Below, in pieces: positions 1 to 7,163 of a stretch of 29,867 nucleotides of DNA. Position 1 is the stretch's first letter; each line of letters starts with the position of its first letter. A program made the position numbers and the translations under genes. The stretch is taken from contig JBPCQA010000028.1 of the NCBI GenBank assembly GCA_050998615.1, forward strand, positions 1 through 29,867, read 5' to 3'. The notes beneath the pieces are model-generated. The model had not been told where the DNA came from and made no database searches. It was given only the letters and a program-made list of their open reading frames with translations. Source of the stretch: JBPCQA01 sp050998615. GTDB taxonomy: Bacteria; Actinomycetota; Actinomycetes; Propionibacteriales; Nocardioidaceae.

Positions 1-4
1 TGGT

Positions 5-109
5 CTAGGGTTCGAGGGGTTGTCGCGCTCTGGACCGAGCCATCCCGTGCAGCCGGGCCAGGTAGATCAGCTGTTCACCGACCTTCATCCTCGGGTAGAG
101 GCCCCGCTC
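5..109 (-). pseudogene. ABC transporter ATP-binding protein fragment
   Basis: On the minus strand, positions 109 down to 5 translate as ERGLYPRMKVGEQL followed by IYLARLHGM and then a TAG stop. This matches the stretch between the Q-loop and the signature motif of ABC-2 type transporter ATPases, where ERGLYP(K/R)M...QL.Y.ARLHG is typical. Neither Walker motif nor the signature sequence is present. An in-frame stop lies immediately upstream, and the reading degenerates after the LHGM segment. I read it as a short gene remnant. The segment is only about 34 codons, so the family call rests on one motif. Confidence 0.5.
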
Positions 110-174
110 CTACCGCCGGACACTCACGCCGCGATCGCACGGGCGCTGCCGACGCTACCGCCGTAGCGCAACCG

Positions 175-768
175 CTATGACTGCGGCCGCCACGGCTTCA
201 GCCATGCGGTCTCCGGCCAGCCTTCCACGGCTCCGAGCAGTGAATAGAACGTAGCGCGGTCGATCGACTCTCGGACGATATCGGCGTGGCCGGCATGACG
301 GGCGATCTCCTCGATGAGGTGGAAGAGCACCCATCGCACGGACCACGCATCGAGGTCCTTGGGAAACCACGGTGCATTCGGCACCGGCACCGCAGCCTCC
401 AGATCGGCCTGCCGAATCACCTCGAGCGCATGCTGGTTTGCGCGGTCGAACGCGTCGAGTACGTCGCTCAACGTCTCGTCCTCGGCGAGCTGGAACTCCG
501 CTTGATGTGCAGTCGCTCGTTCGGCGTCGCTGCGTTGGTCGGGCTGGGGCGAATCCGGCGCCGCGCCGACGCGCTCGATCCAGCTGGCTTGCGCCGACCT
601 CACGTGTTTGAGCAGACCGCCGATCGACAGCTGGCTTGCCGATGGTGCCGATCTGGCCTGCTCATCGGTGAGTCCGTATGCAGCGGTGCGCAATCCAAGA
701 TGCTGTTGGCCGAGAAAGGCGATGATCGCCTGGCGCTCGTCGGCGATGGGGGAGGCGTGTGCTGGCAT
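175..768 (-). CDS. DinB family protein
   Basis: This 197-residue protein begins MPAHASPIADERQ. The start at 768 is chosen because AAAGGA lies just upstream; a longer reading to 1026 would run through the neighbouring gene. It has the DinB/DUF664 layout: a helical bundle opening with an FLGQQHLGLR helix and SIGGLLKHV, where the His is the first expected metal ligand. The C-terminal half carries VRWVLFHLIEEIARHAGHADIVRE, with the HLIEEIARHAGH pattern supplying the other two ligands. Such proteins are cytoplasmic, metal-binding and thiol-transferase-like, and most members have no assigned substrate. It lies 20 bp downstream of a second DinB gene in the same direction, so the two are probably one transcript. 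Confidence 0.87.
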   Translation of the reverse strand: MPAHASPIADERQAIIAFLGQQHLGLRTAAYGLTDEQARSAPSASQLSIGGLLKHVRSAQASWIERVGAAPDSPQPDQRSDAERATAHQAEFQLAEDETLSDVLDAFDRANQHALEVIRQADLEAAVPVPNAPWFPKDLDAWSVRWVLFHLIEEIARHAGHADIVRESIDRATFYSLLGAVEGWPETAWLKPWRPQS

Positions 769-788
769 GGTTTGTCCTTTCAGTGAAC

Positions 789-1349
789 TCAGGAGCGGTG
801 TGCGTAGAGGTCGCGGAGTAGCGCGATATCCGCGCCGTGGTGGATCGCTTCTCGGCTGATGTGCAGGATGAGGGCGGCGCGAGGTTCTTCGGCGAAGGGA
901 CCCTCGGCCGGGCCGCATGGCGCCCACAAGCCCCCCTCTCCCCAGCTGCGGACCCCGGCGAGCCACCCGGCGTGTGTCTCGTCGAGCTGCGTCAGCGCCT
1001 CGGTCGCCGATCCGGCGTACCGCCACGTCAAGTAGTCGGCCGGCGGCCCGCCGAAGTGCGCGGCAGTGCGGGCGGCGAAGACTCCGACAACGATGTGGGC
1101 GATGCGCCAGGCGATCGTCGTCATCGGCGGCGGATCAGGCTCGGGCATGGCGAACTCGACGACGTAGTCGCCGTCGCCACCCTGGATCTGGGCAGTGCTC
1201 TCGCCGCGCCGGCGGACGCTCCACGCGCCATGCGTCGGTTCCCAGAAGTACTCCTCGTCGGTGAGTCCGTCGAGCCGCGGCCGTAGCTGGTTGCGCCAGT
1301 GCCACTCGAGTTGGTCGGTCAGGAGGTTGTTCCACTTCAGATCGGACAT
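789..1349 (-). CDS. DinB family protein (second copy)
   Basis: This 186-residue protein begins MSDLKWNNLLTDQLEWHW. It is a DinB_2-type protein: LTDEEYFWEPTHGAWSVR near residues 30-47 is the usual N-terminal element of this subgroup, IAWRIAHIVVGVF has the first His, and LHISREAIHHGADIALLRDLY holds the C-terminal metal-ligand pair. An in-frame ATG at 1412 would add 21 residues but would overlap the divergent regulator, so 1349 is preferred. The gene leads a two-gene DinB operon and is divergent from a broken WYL-type regulator. This DinB-next-to-YafY arrangement recurs in actinobacteria and suggests the regulator once controlled the pair. Substrate unknown. Confidence 0.87.
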   Translation of the reverse strand: MSDLKWNNLLTDQLEWHWRNQLRPRLDGLTDEEYFWEPTHGAWSVRRRGESTAQIQGGDGDYVVEFAMPEPDPPPMTTIAWRIAHIVVGVFAARTAAHFGGPPADYLTWRYAGSATEALTQLDETHAGWLAGVRSWGEGGLWAPCGPAEGPFAEEPRAALILHISREAIHHGADIALLRDLYAHRS

Positions 1350-1410
1350 GCTGCATCGTTGCACCGTTAGCGGACGGAACCTGTCCTCAACGTAAGGAAG
1401 ACCTGCAGAC

Positions 1411-2239
1411 ATGGGACCGACCGGACGCACCTTGCGCTTGCTCTCGCTGCTGCAGTCACGCCCGGTCTGGTCGGGCCCCGAGCTCGCCGACCGCCTCGGC
1501 GTCACGACCCGGTGCGTGCGGCGGACATGGAACCGCTGCGCTCGCTGGGATATCCGGTGCATTCCAGCCACTGGGCGGCAGCTATCAACTCGGCGCGGGT
1601 CGGGCGTTGCCGCCGATGCTGCTCGACGACGACGAAGCTGTCGCGGTGGCGGTCTCCCTGCGGGTGGCAACCGGTGGCACGGTGGAAGGAATGGACGAGG
1701 CAGCGGTGCGCACGCTCACGAAGCTCGACCAGGCGCTGCCGCCACGGCTGCGGGCCCAGGTGCAGGCGGTGCACGGGGCGACCGTCACGCTGGACACGCC
1801 GAGCAGGCAGGTCGATGCCGACGTCATACTCGCTCTGGCCCGCGCCTGCCGGGATACCGAGCAGGTCCACTTCGACTACCGCCCGCGCGAGGGCGAGCCG
1901 GCCGAGCGGTGCGTCGAGCCGTACCGCATCTTGCTGGTCCACGTCACCGGTTGGCGGTTCCGCCCACGCGAATCTCCGGATCCCGCCGATGATGTGCGTC
2001 GATCGGTGAGCCAGTCGCCGTACCGCTGGGTGGTTCGGGCGCGGATCGCCGCACCGGCTCGCGTTGTGGCGCAGTGGGTTCCGCCGACGGCGGCCACTGT
2101 CGAACCCGAGGATGACGGCGCATGCGTTCTGGCGGCGGGCACTGACGACCTCGAACGCGTGGCGCTGCACCCGGGCGCGAATGACCCGCTCCCTGTCCGA
2201 CGCCCCCATCTGCGCGGGCTCTTAGTCAGGTGCGTCTGA
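1411..2239 (+). pseudogene. WYL/YafY-type HTH transcriptional regulator, multiply broken
   Basis: The ancestral protein is readable across three frames. Frame 1, from the ATG at 1411, gives an HTH_11 domain (RTLRLLSLLQSRPVWSGPELADRLGVTTR). At about 1525 the reading shifts to MEPLRSLGYPVHSSH, where one base has been lost relative to the expected VRRDMERLRSLGYPV. At about 1575 it shifts again to SYQLGAGRALPPMLLDDDEA and stays open to 2239. The WYL-domain part (VHFDYRPREGEPAERCVEPY) then jumps straight to HVTGWRFRPRE, so the usual intervening block of about 25-30 residues is missing. Homology stops at DDLERVALH near 2170, where a repeat begins. Two frameshifts, an internal deletion and a lost C-terminus make this a clear pseudogene. 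It probably regulated the divergent DinB genes. Confidence 0.87.
2171..2199 (+). repeat. 29-bp repeat, copy 1
   Basis: An exact 29-bp match exists between 2171-2199 and 26657-26685; its core reads GCGCGAATGACCCGCTCCCT. Weaker similarity continues about 25 bp further, to GCGCGGGCTCTTA here and GCGCCGGGCTCTAAA there. In both copies the ATG inside the core opens a 14-codon frame starting MTRSLS that ends in a stop at the corresponding place. This copy lies exactly where homology to the WYL regulator ends. Whether it is a dispersed element or a duplicated gene end is unknown. Confidence 0.8.
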
Positions 2240-2800
2240 GCGTGGTGGCGATGGCGCCGACGTCAGTAGCCGTTCCCAGGTTTCCAACCGCAGCACGTAG
2301 CCCTTGCGTCGACGCTCGATGAGAGGTCGATCCATCAGGCTGAAGCCGGTGCGTTGGGCTACTCGTCGGCTCGTCGCGTTGTCGAACGCGATAAGCAACC
2401 TGGCTCGGGTCACGCCGGCGTTGGCAGCAAGCTTCAGCACGGCGGTGACGGCCCTTGTCGCCAGACCTCGGCCCTTATGCGCGGCGGCGACGGCGTACGC
2501 CAACTCGACGACATCGGGGCTATCGGCGGGGAAGGCGAGCATTTCACCGAGCACCGTCCACCCATCCTCAGTGATCGCCATTTGCACCGTGCCCCACTGC
2601 TCGCGGGCACGGTGCGCGGTCTCCAAGTACCGACGAGCAGCCTCGACGTCGAACGGTGAGGCAACGGGAGTCCAGCGGTCCATCTCGGCCGTGTCGTACA
2701 AGGCGATGAGAGCTGGGATGTCGCTCGGCTGCCACTCGCGCAGCACAAGCCCCTCAGCACGCACCTGGACCGGGTCGGCGACCGGCCACAGTTTCAGCAT
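2222..2800 (-). CDS. GNAT family N-acetyltransferase
   Basis: This 192-residue protein has the RimJ/RimL-like GNAT pattern: LVLREWQPSDIPALIALY at the N-terminus, then VELAYAVAAAHKGRGLATRAVTAVL around residues 95-120, where the R/K-G-R-G-L-A segment is the acetyl-CoA pyrophosphate-binding motif A. ARLLIAFDNATSRRVAQRTGF follows, with the N-x-x-S/R-x-x-x-x-x-x-GF motif B. It should transfer an acetyl group from acetyl-CoA to an amine, in the cytoplasm; the acceptor cannot be read from sequence. It converges on the broken WYL gene, with no room for another gene between. Full length and intact. Confidence 0.92.
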   Translation of the reverse strand: MLKLWPVADPVQVRAEGLVLREWQPSDIPALIALYDTAEMDRWTPVASPFDVEAARRYLETAHRAREQWGTVQMAITEDGWTVLGEMLAFPADSPDVVELAYAVAAAHKGRGLATRAVTAVLKLAANAGVTRARLLIAFDNATSRRVAQRTGFSLMDRPLIERRRKGYVLRLETWERLLTSAPSPPRSDAPD

Positions 2801-2979
2801 GCAGCCATTATCGGGGGAGGTGACGGCTCGGCATCAGCAGTACGTCGACTGGTGACCACGAGCGTGCGCGGGACGGCCCGTCGCCGTACCGGCCAAGGAT
2901 GCAAGTGCTATGTCACCGGGCTTGGCAGGCGTAGCCTCGAAACTGCGGAGCCAACCAGGCTTCGAATCAAGGAGCAACA

Positions 2980-3117
2980 ATGGCCGACAGGTCGCCTCGA
3001 CAACACCTGTCCAAGAAAGCTGGCGAGTCGCTCAAGGAGCAACGCGCCGGCAAGCACGCGAAGACTAATGCGGCAAACCGCAAGGTCGAGATAGTGGCGC
3101 CAGCCAAGAAGCCCTGA
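2980..3117 (+). CDS. Small basic conserved protein (45 aa)
   Basis: A short gene encoding MADRSPRQHLSKKAGESLKE and then a Lys/Arg/Ala-rich tail ending PAKKP. A good ribosome-binding site (AAGGAG, 2969-2974) sits at normal spacing before the ATG. Very small, highly basic actinobacterial proteins starting M(A/S)DRSPRQ.(L/M)SKK are familiar to me as hypothetical proteins of about 35-60 residues, so family membership is recalled, not checked. No membrane segment or cysteines are present. Composition suggests nucleic-acid or ribosome association, but that is only inference. It is monocistronic. The 255 bp after it (3118-3372) shows no gene I can support. Confidence 0.75.
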   Translation: MADRSPRQHLSKKAGESLKEQRAGKHAKTNAANRKVEIVAPAKKP

Positions 3118-3372
3118 AGCTAGAGTCGCATTCGCCACGAGGGTCATCATGAGAGGCTGATGTGTCTGGGCCGACCACAAGCGCTCAACATCCGTCGCTA
3201 ACGGGGGAAGTAGCGGCTCGTAGCAGACCGTCCCGGCGCAGCCAGAATCGGTCCTGCGTTGCGCGGTGTACCCGGCCTCAACTCTCGTAACGAAGTCTGC
3301 CGCGCCAGCCATTGCACCTCGTGCCGGTGCGACAGGTTCAGGAAAGTTGCACCGAGTGGTAAGTAGCGGCGC

Positions 3373-3525
3373 TCAGCGGATCCGCTGATTTTGCACTTTC
3401 ACGGTTCGATCGTCGATCACCTGGATTCTTCGGGCATCTCCGTCCGCAAGTGCGAGAGCCTGCTGCCACACCAATGGGTCGACCCGTTGCACCCTGACCG
3501 GCGCGGCCGGTTCTGTCGTTTGCAT
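3373..3525 (-). CDS. Small conserved hypothetical protein (50 aa)
   Basis: Begins MQTTEPAAPVRVQRVDPLVW and continues through QQALALADGDARRIQVID to a short Lys/Arg-rich end. Proteins with the same layout (VRVRRVDPxVWxxALxLAxGDxxRIxV) occur as small hypotheticals in actinobacteria, by recall only. The frame uses GC-rich third positions like its neighbours. An upstream in-frame start at 3561 would add 12 residues and is less likely. No transmembrane segment, no known fold and no operon partner. The 259 bp upstream (3526-3784) holds nothing I can assign beyond a possible promoter for this gene. Confidence 0.6.
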   Translation of the reverse strand: MQTTEPAAPVRVQRVDPLVWQQALALADGDARRIQVIDDRTVKVQNQRIR

Positions 3526-3784
3526 AAGGCGCAGTCTACGAAAGCCTTGCCTCACACGCACGCGCCACGCGTCGATCGACTACGCGCAAAAGCAGTACAT
3601 CCGGGACGCATCCCTGGTCAAAGTCAACTCCTATGCTTCGTTGGGTGGAGGAGGCGGATCCGAAAGTCGTCGTACGACGTGGCTACGACGGAGTTTCCCG
3701 CCGATCCCAAGCCGATCAAGAGTGGATATAGTCATCGGGATTCGTCATCACCGACGAGCAGTCCGTGCCGGAGGGATCCGGAGG

Positions 3785-5098
3785 TCACTCGCTGTTCGAA
3801 GCTGAGCGGTCGATGTCGTCGACACCCGGCTCGTCCTGCTCGGTGTAATCGCTGGCGATGCCGAGGCTCTCGGAGCTCGGCCGGTACGTCGGATCGAAGC
3901 GGACCAGGTCCCACTCGTTGATCCAAGCCCGGACGTATTGCCGCATTCGCGTCGTGCCGAGCCGTTCGAGGCCCGGCACGTCCGGCGGCTCCCAAGCGTA
4001 CGCGTCCGCATGCAGCCGCTTCAGCGTCTGATAGGCGCGGTCGAGCTCGGCGGCGTCCGGCGGGGTCAGCGGCACCATGTCGTGCTCGATGTGTCGCATG
4101 CCGGTCTCGGAGGCCGCCGCGAGTTCGTCGTACTCCAGCATCTGCTTGTTGCGTAGCTTCACCGGCACCTGCTCGCGGTCGTTCCTTGTCGACAGCACGG
4201 CGGCCTCGAAGTCGTCGGTCATCGACAGTACGGCGACCAACGGGGCGTCGACATCCGCTGGATCGCCGTCGATCCAACGCGCCATCTCGGCGTACGAACG
4301 GCCACGCTGCAACAGTGAGTAACGCCCGATCAGCTCGACCTCATCGAACAACAGCACCCAGCCGGCATGCCCGGCCGCGCGCAGCAGTTGGGCGAGGAAG
4401 CGCAACCGCTGGCGGGCGAGGTCCTTGCCCTTGATAGGTGTGAACGTGTATTCGCCGGCAACACCGGCGGCCTTGAGCTGGCGGCGCAGATCCGCGATCG
4501 GCATCGGGTCACCGGACCAGAACCGCACGATCGCGTCGACGAACTCCTCGTCGCCACCCGGCACCTCACCGCCGCTGAGCCGCTGGTGCAGGAAGACCGT
4601 CGCGTCGAAGCGCTCGTCGAGCACATTGCCGGGGCTGCGCAGCCAGCGGGTGAACTCGACGTACCGGAGCGAGTCGGGGTCCAGGGTCACGGCTGCCTCG
4701 GTGATGACGTCACGAAGGCCGTCCGAGGCGACGGCCGAGCTCACCGCGGCCCGCAGCACCTTGACGGGGTCGTGCAGCGGTGTCTCCTTGCTTATCACGA
4801 TCGTGCTCGTGACGAATCCGGCGCTGTCCGCCAGCTGGGCGAGGTGGGTCAGCAGGTGGCTCTTTCCCGACCCGAAACCACCCCCCAAGAGCAGCGCAGC
4901 AGCGCCACAACAGCGACCGCGACCCTCGGCCACCAGGTCGAGCAACGCTTCGAAGCGGTCCTCGATCTCACTCTGGCCGGTGCCCAGCGCCGCGACCGAG
5001 TGCCTACTCGGCACGCCTGACCGTAGCGCCTCCACCGCCCGGCGCACGGCCAGTCGACCCTGCGACCACGTCCGGTCCTCGATCACGTCCCCAGTCAC
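3785..5098 (-). CDS. BrxC/BrxD-like P-loop ATPase (DUF2791 family)
   Basis: Starts with GTG in a GTGA overlap with the stop of the upstream gene, so translation is probably coupled. The 437-residue protein has a Walker A motif GGGFGSGKS at residues 72-80, a Walker B motif VLLFDE at 248-253 followed by VELIGRYS, and a C-terminal helical region (MRQYVRAWINEWDLVRFDP near 395-415). Length and motif spacing agree with the DUF2791/BrxD group of AAA+-like ATPases, known from BREX phage-defence loci and from other actinobacterial operons containing helicases or TerB-like proteins. It would be cytoplasmic, using ATP to work on DNA or to remodel a complex. The frame is intact, unlike the two genes upstream. 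No helicase, PglZ or methyltransferase is in this window, so a complete BREX system is not supported. Confidence 0.85.
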   Translation of the reverse strand: MTGDVIEDRTWSQGRLAVRRAVEALRSGVPSRHSVAALGTGQSEIEDRFEALLDLVAEGRGRCCGAAALLLGGGFGSGKSHLLTHLAQLADSAGFVTSTIVISKETPLHDPVKVLRAAVSSAVASDGLRDVITEAAVTLDPDSLRYVEFTRWLRSPGNVLDERFDATVFLHQRLSGGEVPGGDEEFVDAIVRFWSGDPMPIADLRRQLKAAGVAGEYTFTPIKGKDLARQRLRFLAQLLRAAGHAGWVLLFDEVELIGRYSLLQRGRSYAEMARWIDGDPADVDAPLVAVLSMTDDFEAAVLSTRNDREQVPVKLRNKQMLEYDELAAASETGMRHIEHDMVPLTPPDAAELDRAYQTLKRLHADAYAWEPPDVPGLERLGTTRMRQYVRAWINEWDLVRFDPTYRPSSESLGIASDYTEQDEPGVDDIDRSASNSE

Positions 5099-6110
5099 GT
5101 CACCGCCTCCAACCGAACCTCGAGCCGCACCAGCGCGGCGAACGGGTTGGGCTTGCGCCGATCCCGGACCTCATCGGCCACCCGCAGCTGCAAGGCAGAG
5201 TACGCCGACAGCCCACGCACCTCGTCGGTAACCAGCTCGGGCGGGATGACGGCTATCGCGAGCACGCCGCACAGGTCATCGGTGTCGTCGATCAGCTGCC
5301 GCAGCAGTTCGTAGGCATCCAGGGTGGCCGCCTTGGAGTAGTAAATGCCGGTGCGCTCCTCGTTGGGTGGCCGCCGAGATTGCGCCAGTCGGGCATAATC
5401 CAGGTGCAGAAGCAGGCCGCCATATCCGACCCGTAGCAGCAGCCGGCCCAACGAGACAAGCATCGAACGCGCGTTGTGGCGCCCGATTCGGGAGTAGATG
5501 AGTGCGGAGCGGAAGCCCTCAGCGGCACCGGCTCGCCGCGCAGCCAGCCGAGCACCGCCTGGTGCTCCTCAGCGTCGACATCCCCGGCGCCAAGACGTGT
5601 CTGAGCGAGCCGCAACACCGCGCGGCGCATCTCGCGAGCCAGGCCGGCGTCACCGAGCAGGCTGTGTTCGAGTTGTCGCCGGACACTGCGGTAGAGCTCG
5701 CGCGGATCGACGTCGTGATAGGCGGCCACCTCGCTGACGGTGAGTCGGCCAGCGGCGGCGGGGAACGCCACCGTGTCGTACGCCGAGAGCAGCAGCCGGG
5801 CCGCGATCTCTTCCCAGTCGATGCAACGCGCGATGGCGAAGAAGAACTGGTCGACCATGTGCAGCTTCGTGGTCTCCGCCGAGAGTCCGACGTAGATCGC
5901 CTGCGGCTGCGCCGCGATGTCGACAACTCCCGCCTCCAATAGGGACGCGACGCCTGCATCCCCAACGACCGCGACCTTGACGGCTGCACCACCGGAAGGG
6001 ATGTATTCGCGCAGATACTCCTCGGCCAGGAAGCCGACGTAATCGTCTGCCCTCAAGACGCCACCTGCGAGCACACCGGTGGACGGCATCGGCGCGGGAA
6101 CGCCATCCAT
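5095..6110 (-). pseudogene. DUF2791-like ATPase paralogue with degenerate P-loop, frameshifted
   Basis: The ATG at 6110 overlaps the stop of the upstream gene (TGATG). The first frame reads MDGVPAPMPSTGVLAGG through GWLRGEPVPL near 5520. From there the protein continues in a second frame as FRSALIYSRIGRHNARSMLVSLGRLLLRVGYGGLLLHLDYARLA and on to the stop at 5095. The NAR-M-L-SL-R-LR-AGY-GL-L-LD pattern identifies a BrxC/BrxD-type ATPase. Total length, 1016 nt, is one base short of a whole number of codons, as expected for a single deletion at about 5505-5520. Where Walker A should be, the protein has VAVVGDAGVASLL with no GKS; where Walker B should be, it has LLLHLDYARL with no DE pair. So it was probably a non-hydrolysing partner of the downstream ATPase even before the frameshift. 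A sequencing error is the alternative to real decay. Confidence 0.8.
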
Positions 6111-6987
6111 CAAGACGCGTCCACGAACGACACGCCCCAATAGCGCTGCTGCTGGCCGGTGCGAGCGACCGTGGTCAGCACCCCGGCGCCCTTGGTCCCG
6201 GTGCTGGCGTGCCAGCGCAACACCTGACCTGACCGGGTCGTCGTCACACCGCTTTGGTCCAAGAGGTAGAGATCCCGCGCGAACTCGGGCTTGGTGTAGT
6301 CGCGGCTCTGGCCCGGCAGCAGGGTGGGCACGTCCCAGATCTCGACGAGCCGGATGACCGTGTCCGGCTTCTTGCCGTTCCTTGCCGTCACCAGTCGGTA
6401 ACCGGCACGCAGGCTCTCCAGGAATCGCTCGGCACGGAATCGTGGTGGCTTGGACTGAACCGCGGCCAATCTGTCGACAACCGCCGAGGGACGCAGTCGC
6501 TTCTCTCGGCGCCGGTCGACTTCGATCGCCGCGTCCGCTGGCCAGAGCCGGATGATCGAGGGATAGCAGAGCAGCCGGTCGTCCTCCTCGAACATGGTGA
6601 TCCCTCGCCCGGCAGCCCTGGCGAGCAACTCCTTGATGTAGCCGCCGCCGGACAGATAAGCCTCGTCGTCGAATGCGAACGATGTCTGCGCTCGAGTCGC
6701 CGCCTCATCCAGTTCGGACGAGAGCGCCGCCGCGGCGGCGAGCGCCGTCGCAGCTCGCGCAGTTGGCCTTCCGCGGCCCCGGTGCGAGGCCTCTTGAGCT
6801 CTCGGGTGAGCGCCGAAACCGCGATCAGGGCCGCCTCGACCTGCTTGCCCGTCTCGTCCAGCACGGCTTCCAGCCCCTCCTGCTGCTCTGGCACCGTCTG
6901 CGTTCCATTCCTCGACTTCACTGTCGTCAAGAGGTTACCGTCTGGCCCGATCCATCCTGGCCGGACGTGCACGTCGGTCGTGACCAC
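6110..6987 (-). pseudogene. Uncharacterised first gene of the DUF2791 operon, frameshifted
   Basis: From a GTG at 6987 the N-terminal frame reads VTTDVHVRPGWIGPDGNLL, then a Glu/Ala/Arg-rich helical region that may be a coiled coil (LEAVLDETGKQVEAALIAVS). At about 6735-6755 the reading moves to a second frame: LAAAAALSSELDEAATRAQ, then FDDEAYLSGGGYIKELL, and a C-terminal domain with LYLLDQSGVTTTRSGQVLRW and a TVARTGQQQRYWGVSF end, stopping at 6110. Total length (878 nt) is one base short of 293 codons, so one lost base explains the break, in an Ala-rich GCC/GCG tract. I do not recognise the family. Position and overlap make it a partner of the two ATPase-like proteins. The dgt gene is divergent from it. 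Confidence 0.65.
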
Positions 6988-7111
6988 TTAGCGTTCGCTC
7001 GTCGTAGGGCGCCGAAAGATCCGACGACAGACAGCGCGCTGATTCAACCCTGAGGAATATGTGCGGCTCCGGCAACGGTAAACCCTCAAGACACATCGCC
7101 GGCGGGAAAAG

Positions 7112-7146
7112 GTTGACGGCTCGGGGGAAAGAAGTTGACGGCTCGG
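7112..7146 (+). repeat. Tandem GTTGACGGCTCGG repeat upstream of dgt
   Basis: The 13-mer GTTGACGGCTCGG occurs at 7112-7124 and again at 7134-7146, 22 bp apart, each preceded by an A-rich GAAA stretch; a weaker third version (GGACGGCTCAGC) overlaps the dgt start. It lies in the divergent region between the DUF2791 operon and dgt, so it may be a regulator site or part of the dgt promoter. A TAGGGT at 7150-7155, eight bases before the dgt ATG, would fit a leaderless -10 element. Confidence 0.4.
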
Positions 7147-7163
7147 CGGTAGGGTCGGCGGCG

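Noticed and set aside
2908..3312. Minus-strand open frame of 134 codons over the small basic gene
   Set aside because: It lacks a ribosome-binding site, spans non-coding sequence, and competes with a plus-strand gene that has a good one.
3640..3660. Sequence resembling a Gly-Gly-Gly-Gly-Ser linker with a BamHI site (suggesting engineered DNA)
   Set aside because: The surrounding sequence is ordinary genomic DNA with no vector or tag features; short Gly codon runs and GGATCC arise easily in GC-rich DNA.
3785..6987. Complete BREX or Pgl phage-defence system
   Set aside because: Only DUF2791-like proteins are present; there is no PglX-type methyltransferase, PglZ phosphatase-like protein, Lon-like protease or helicase in the window.
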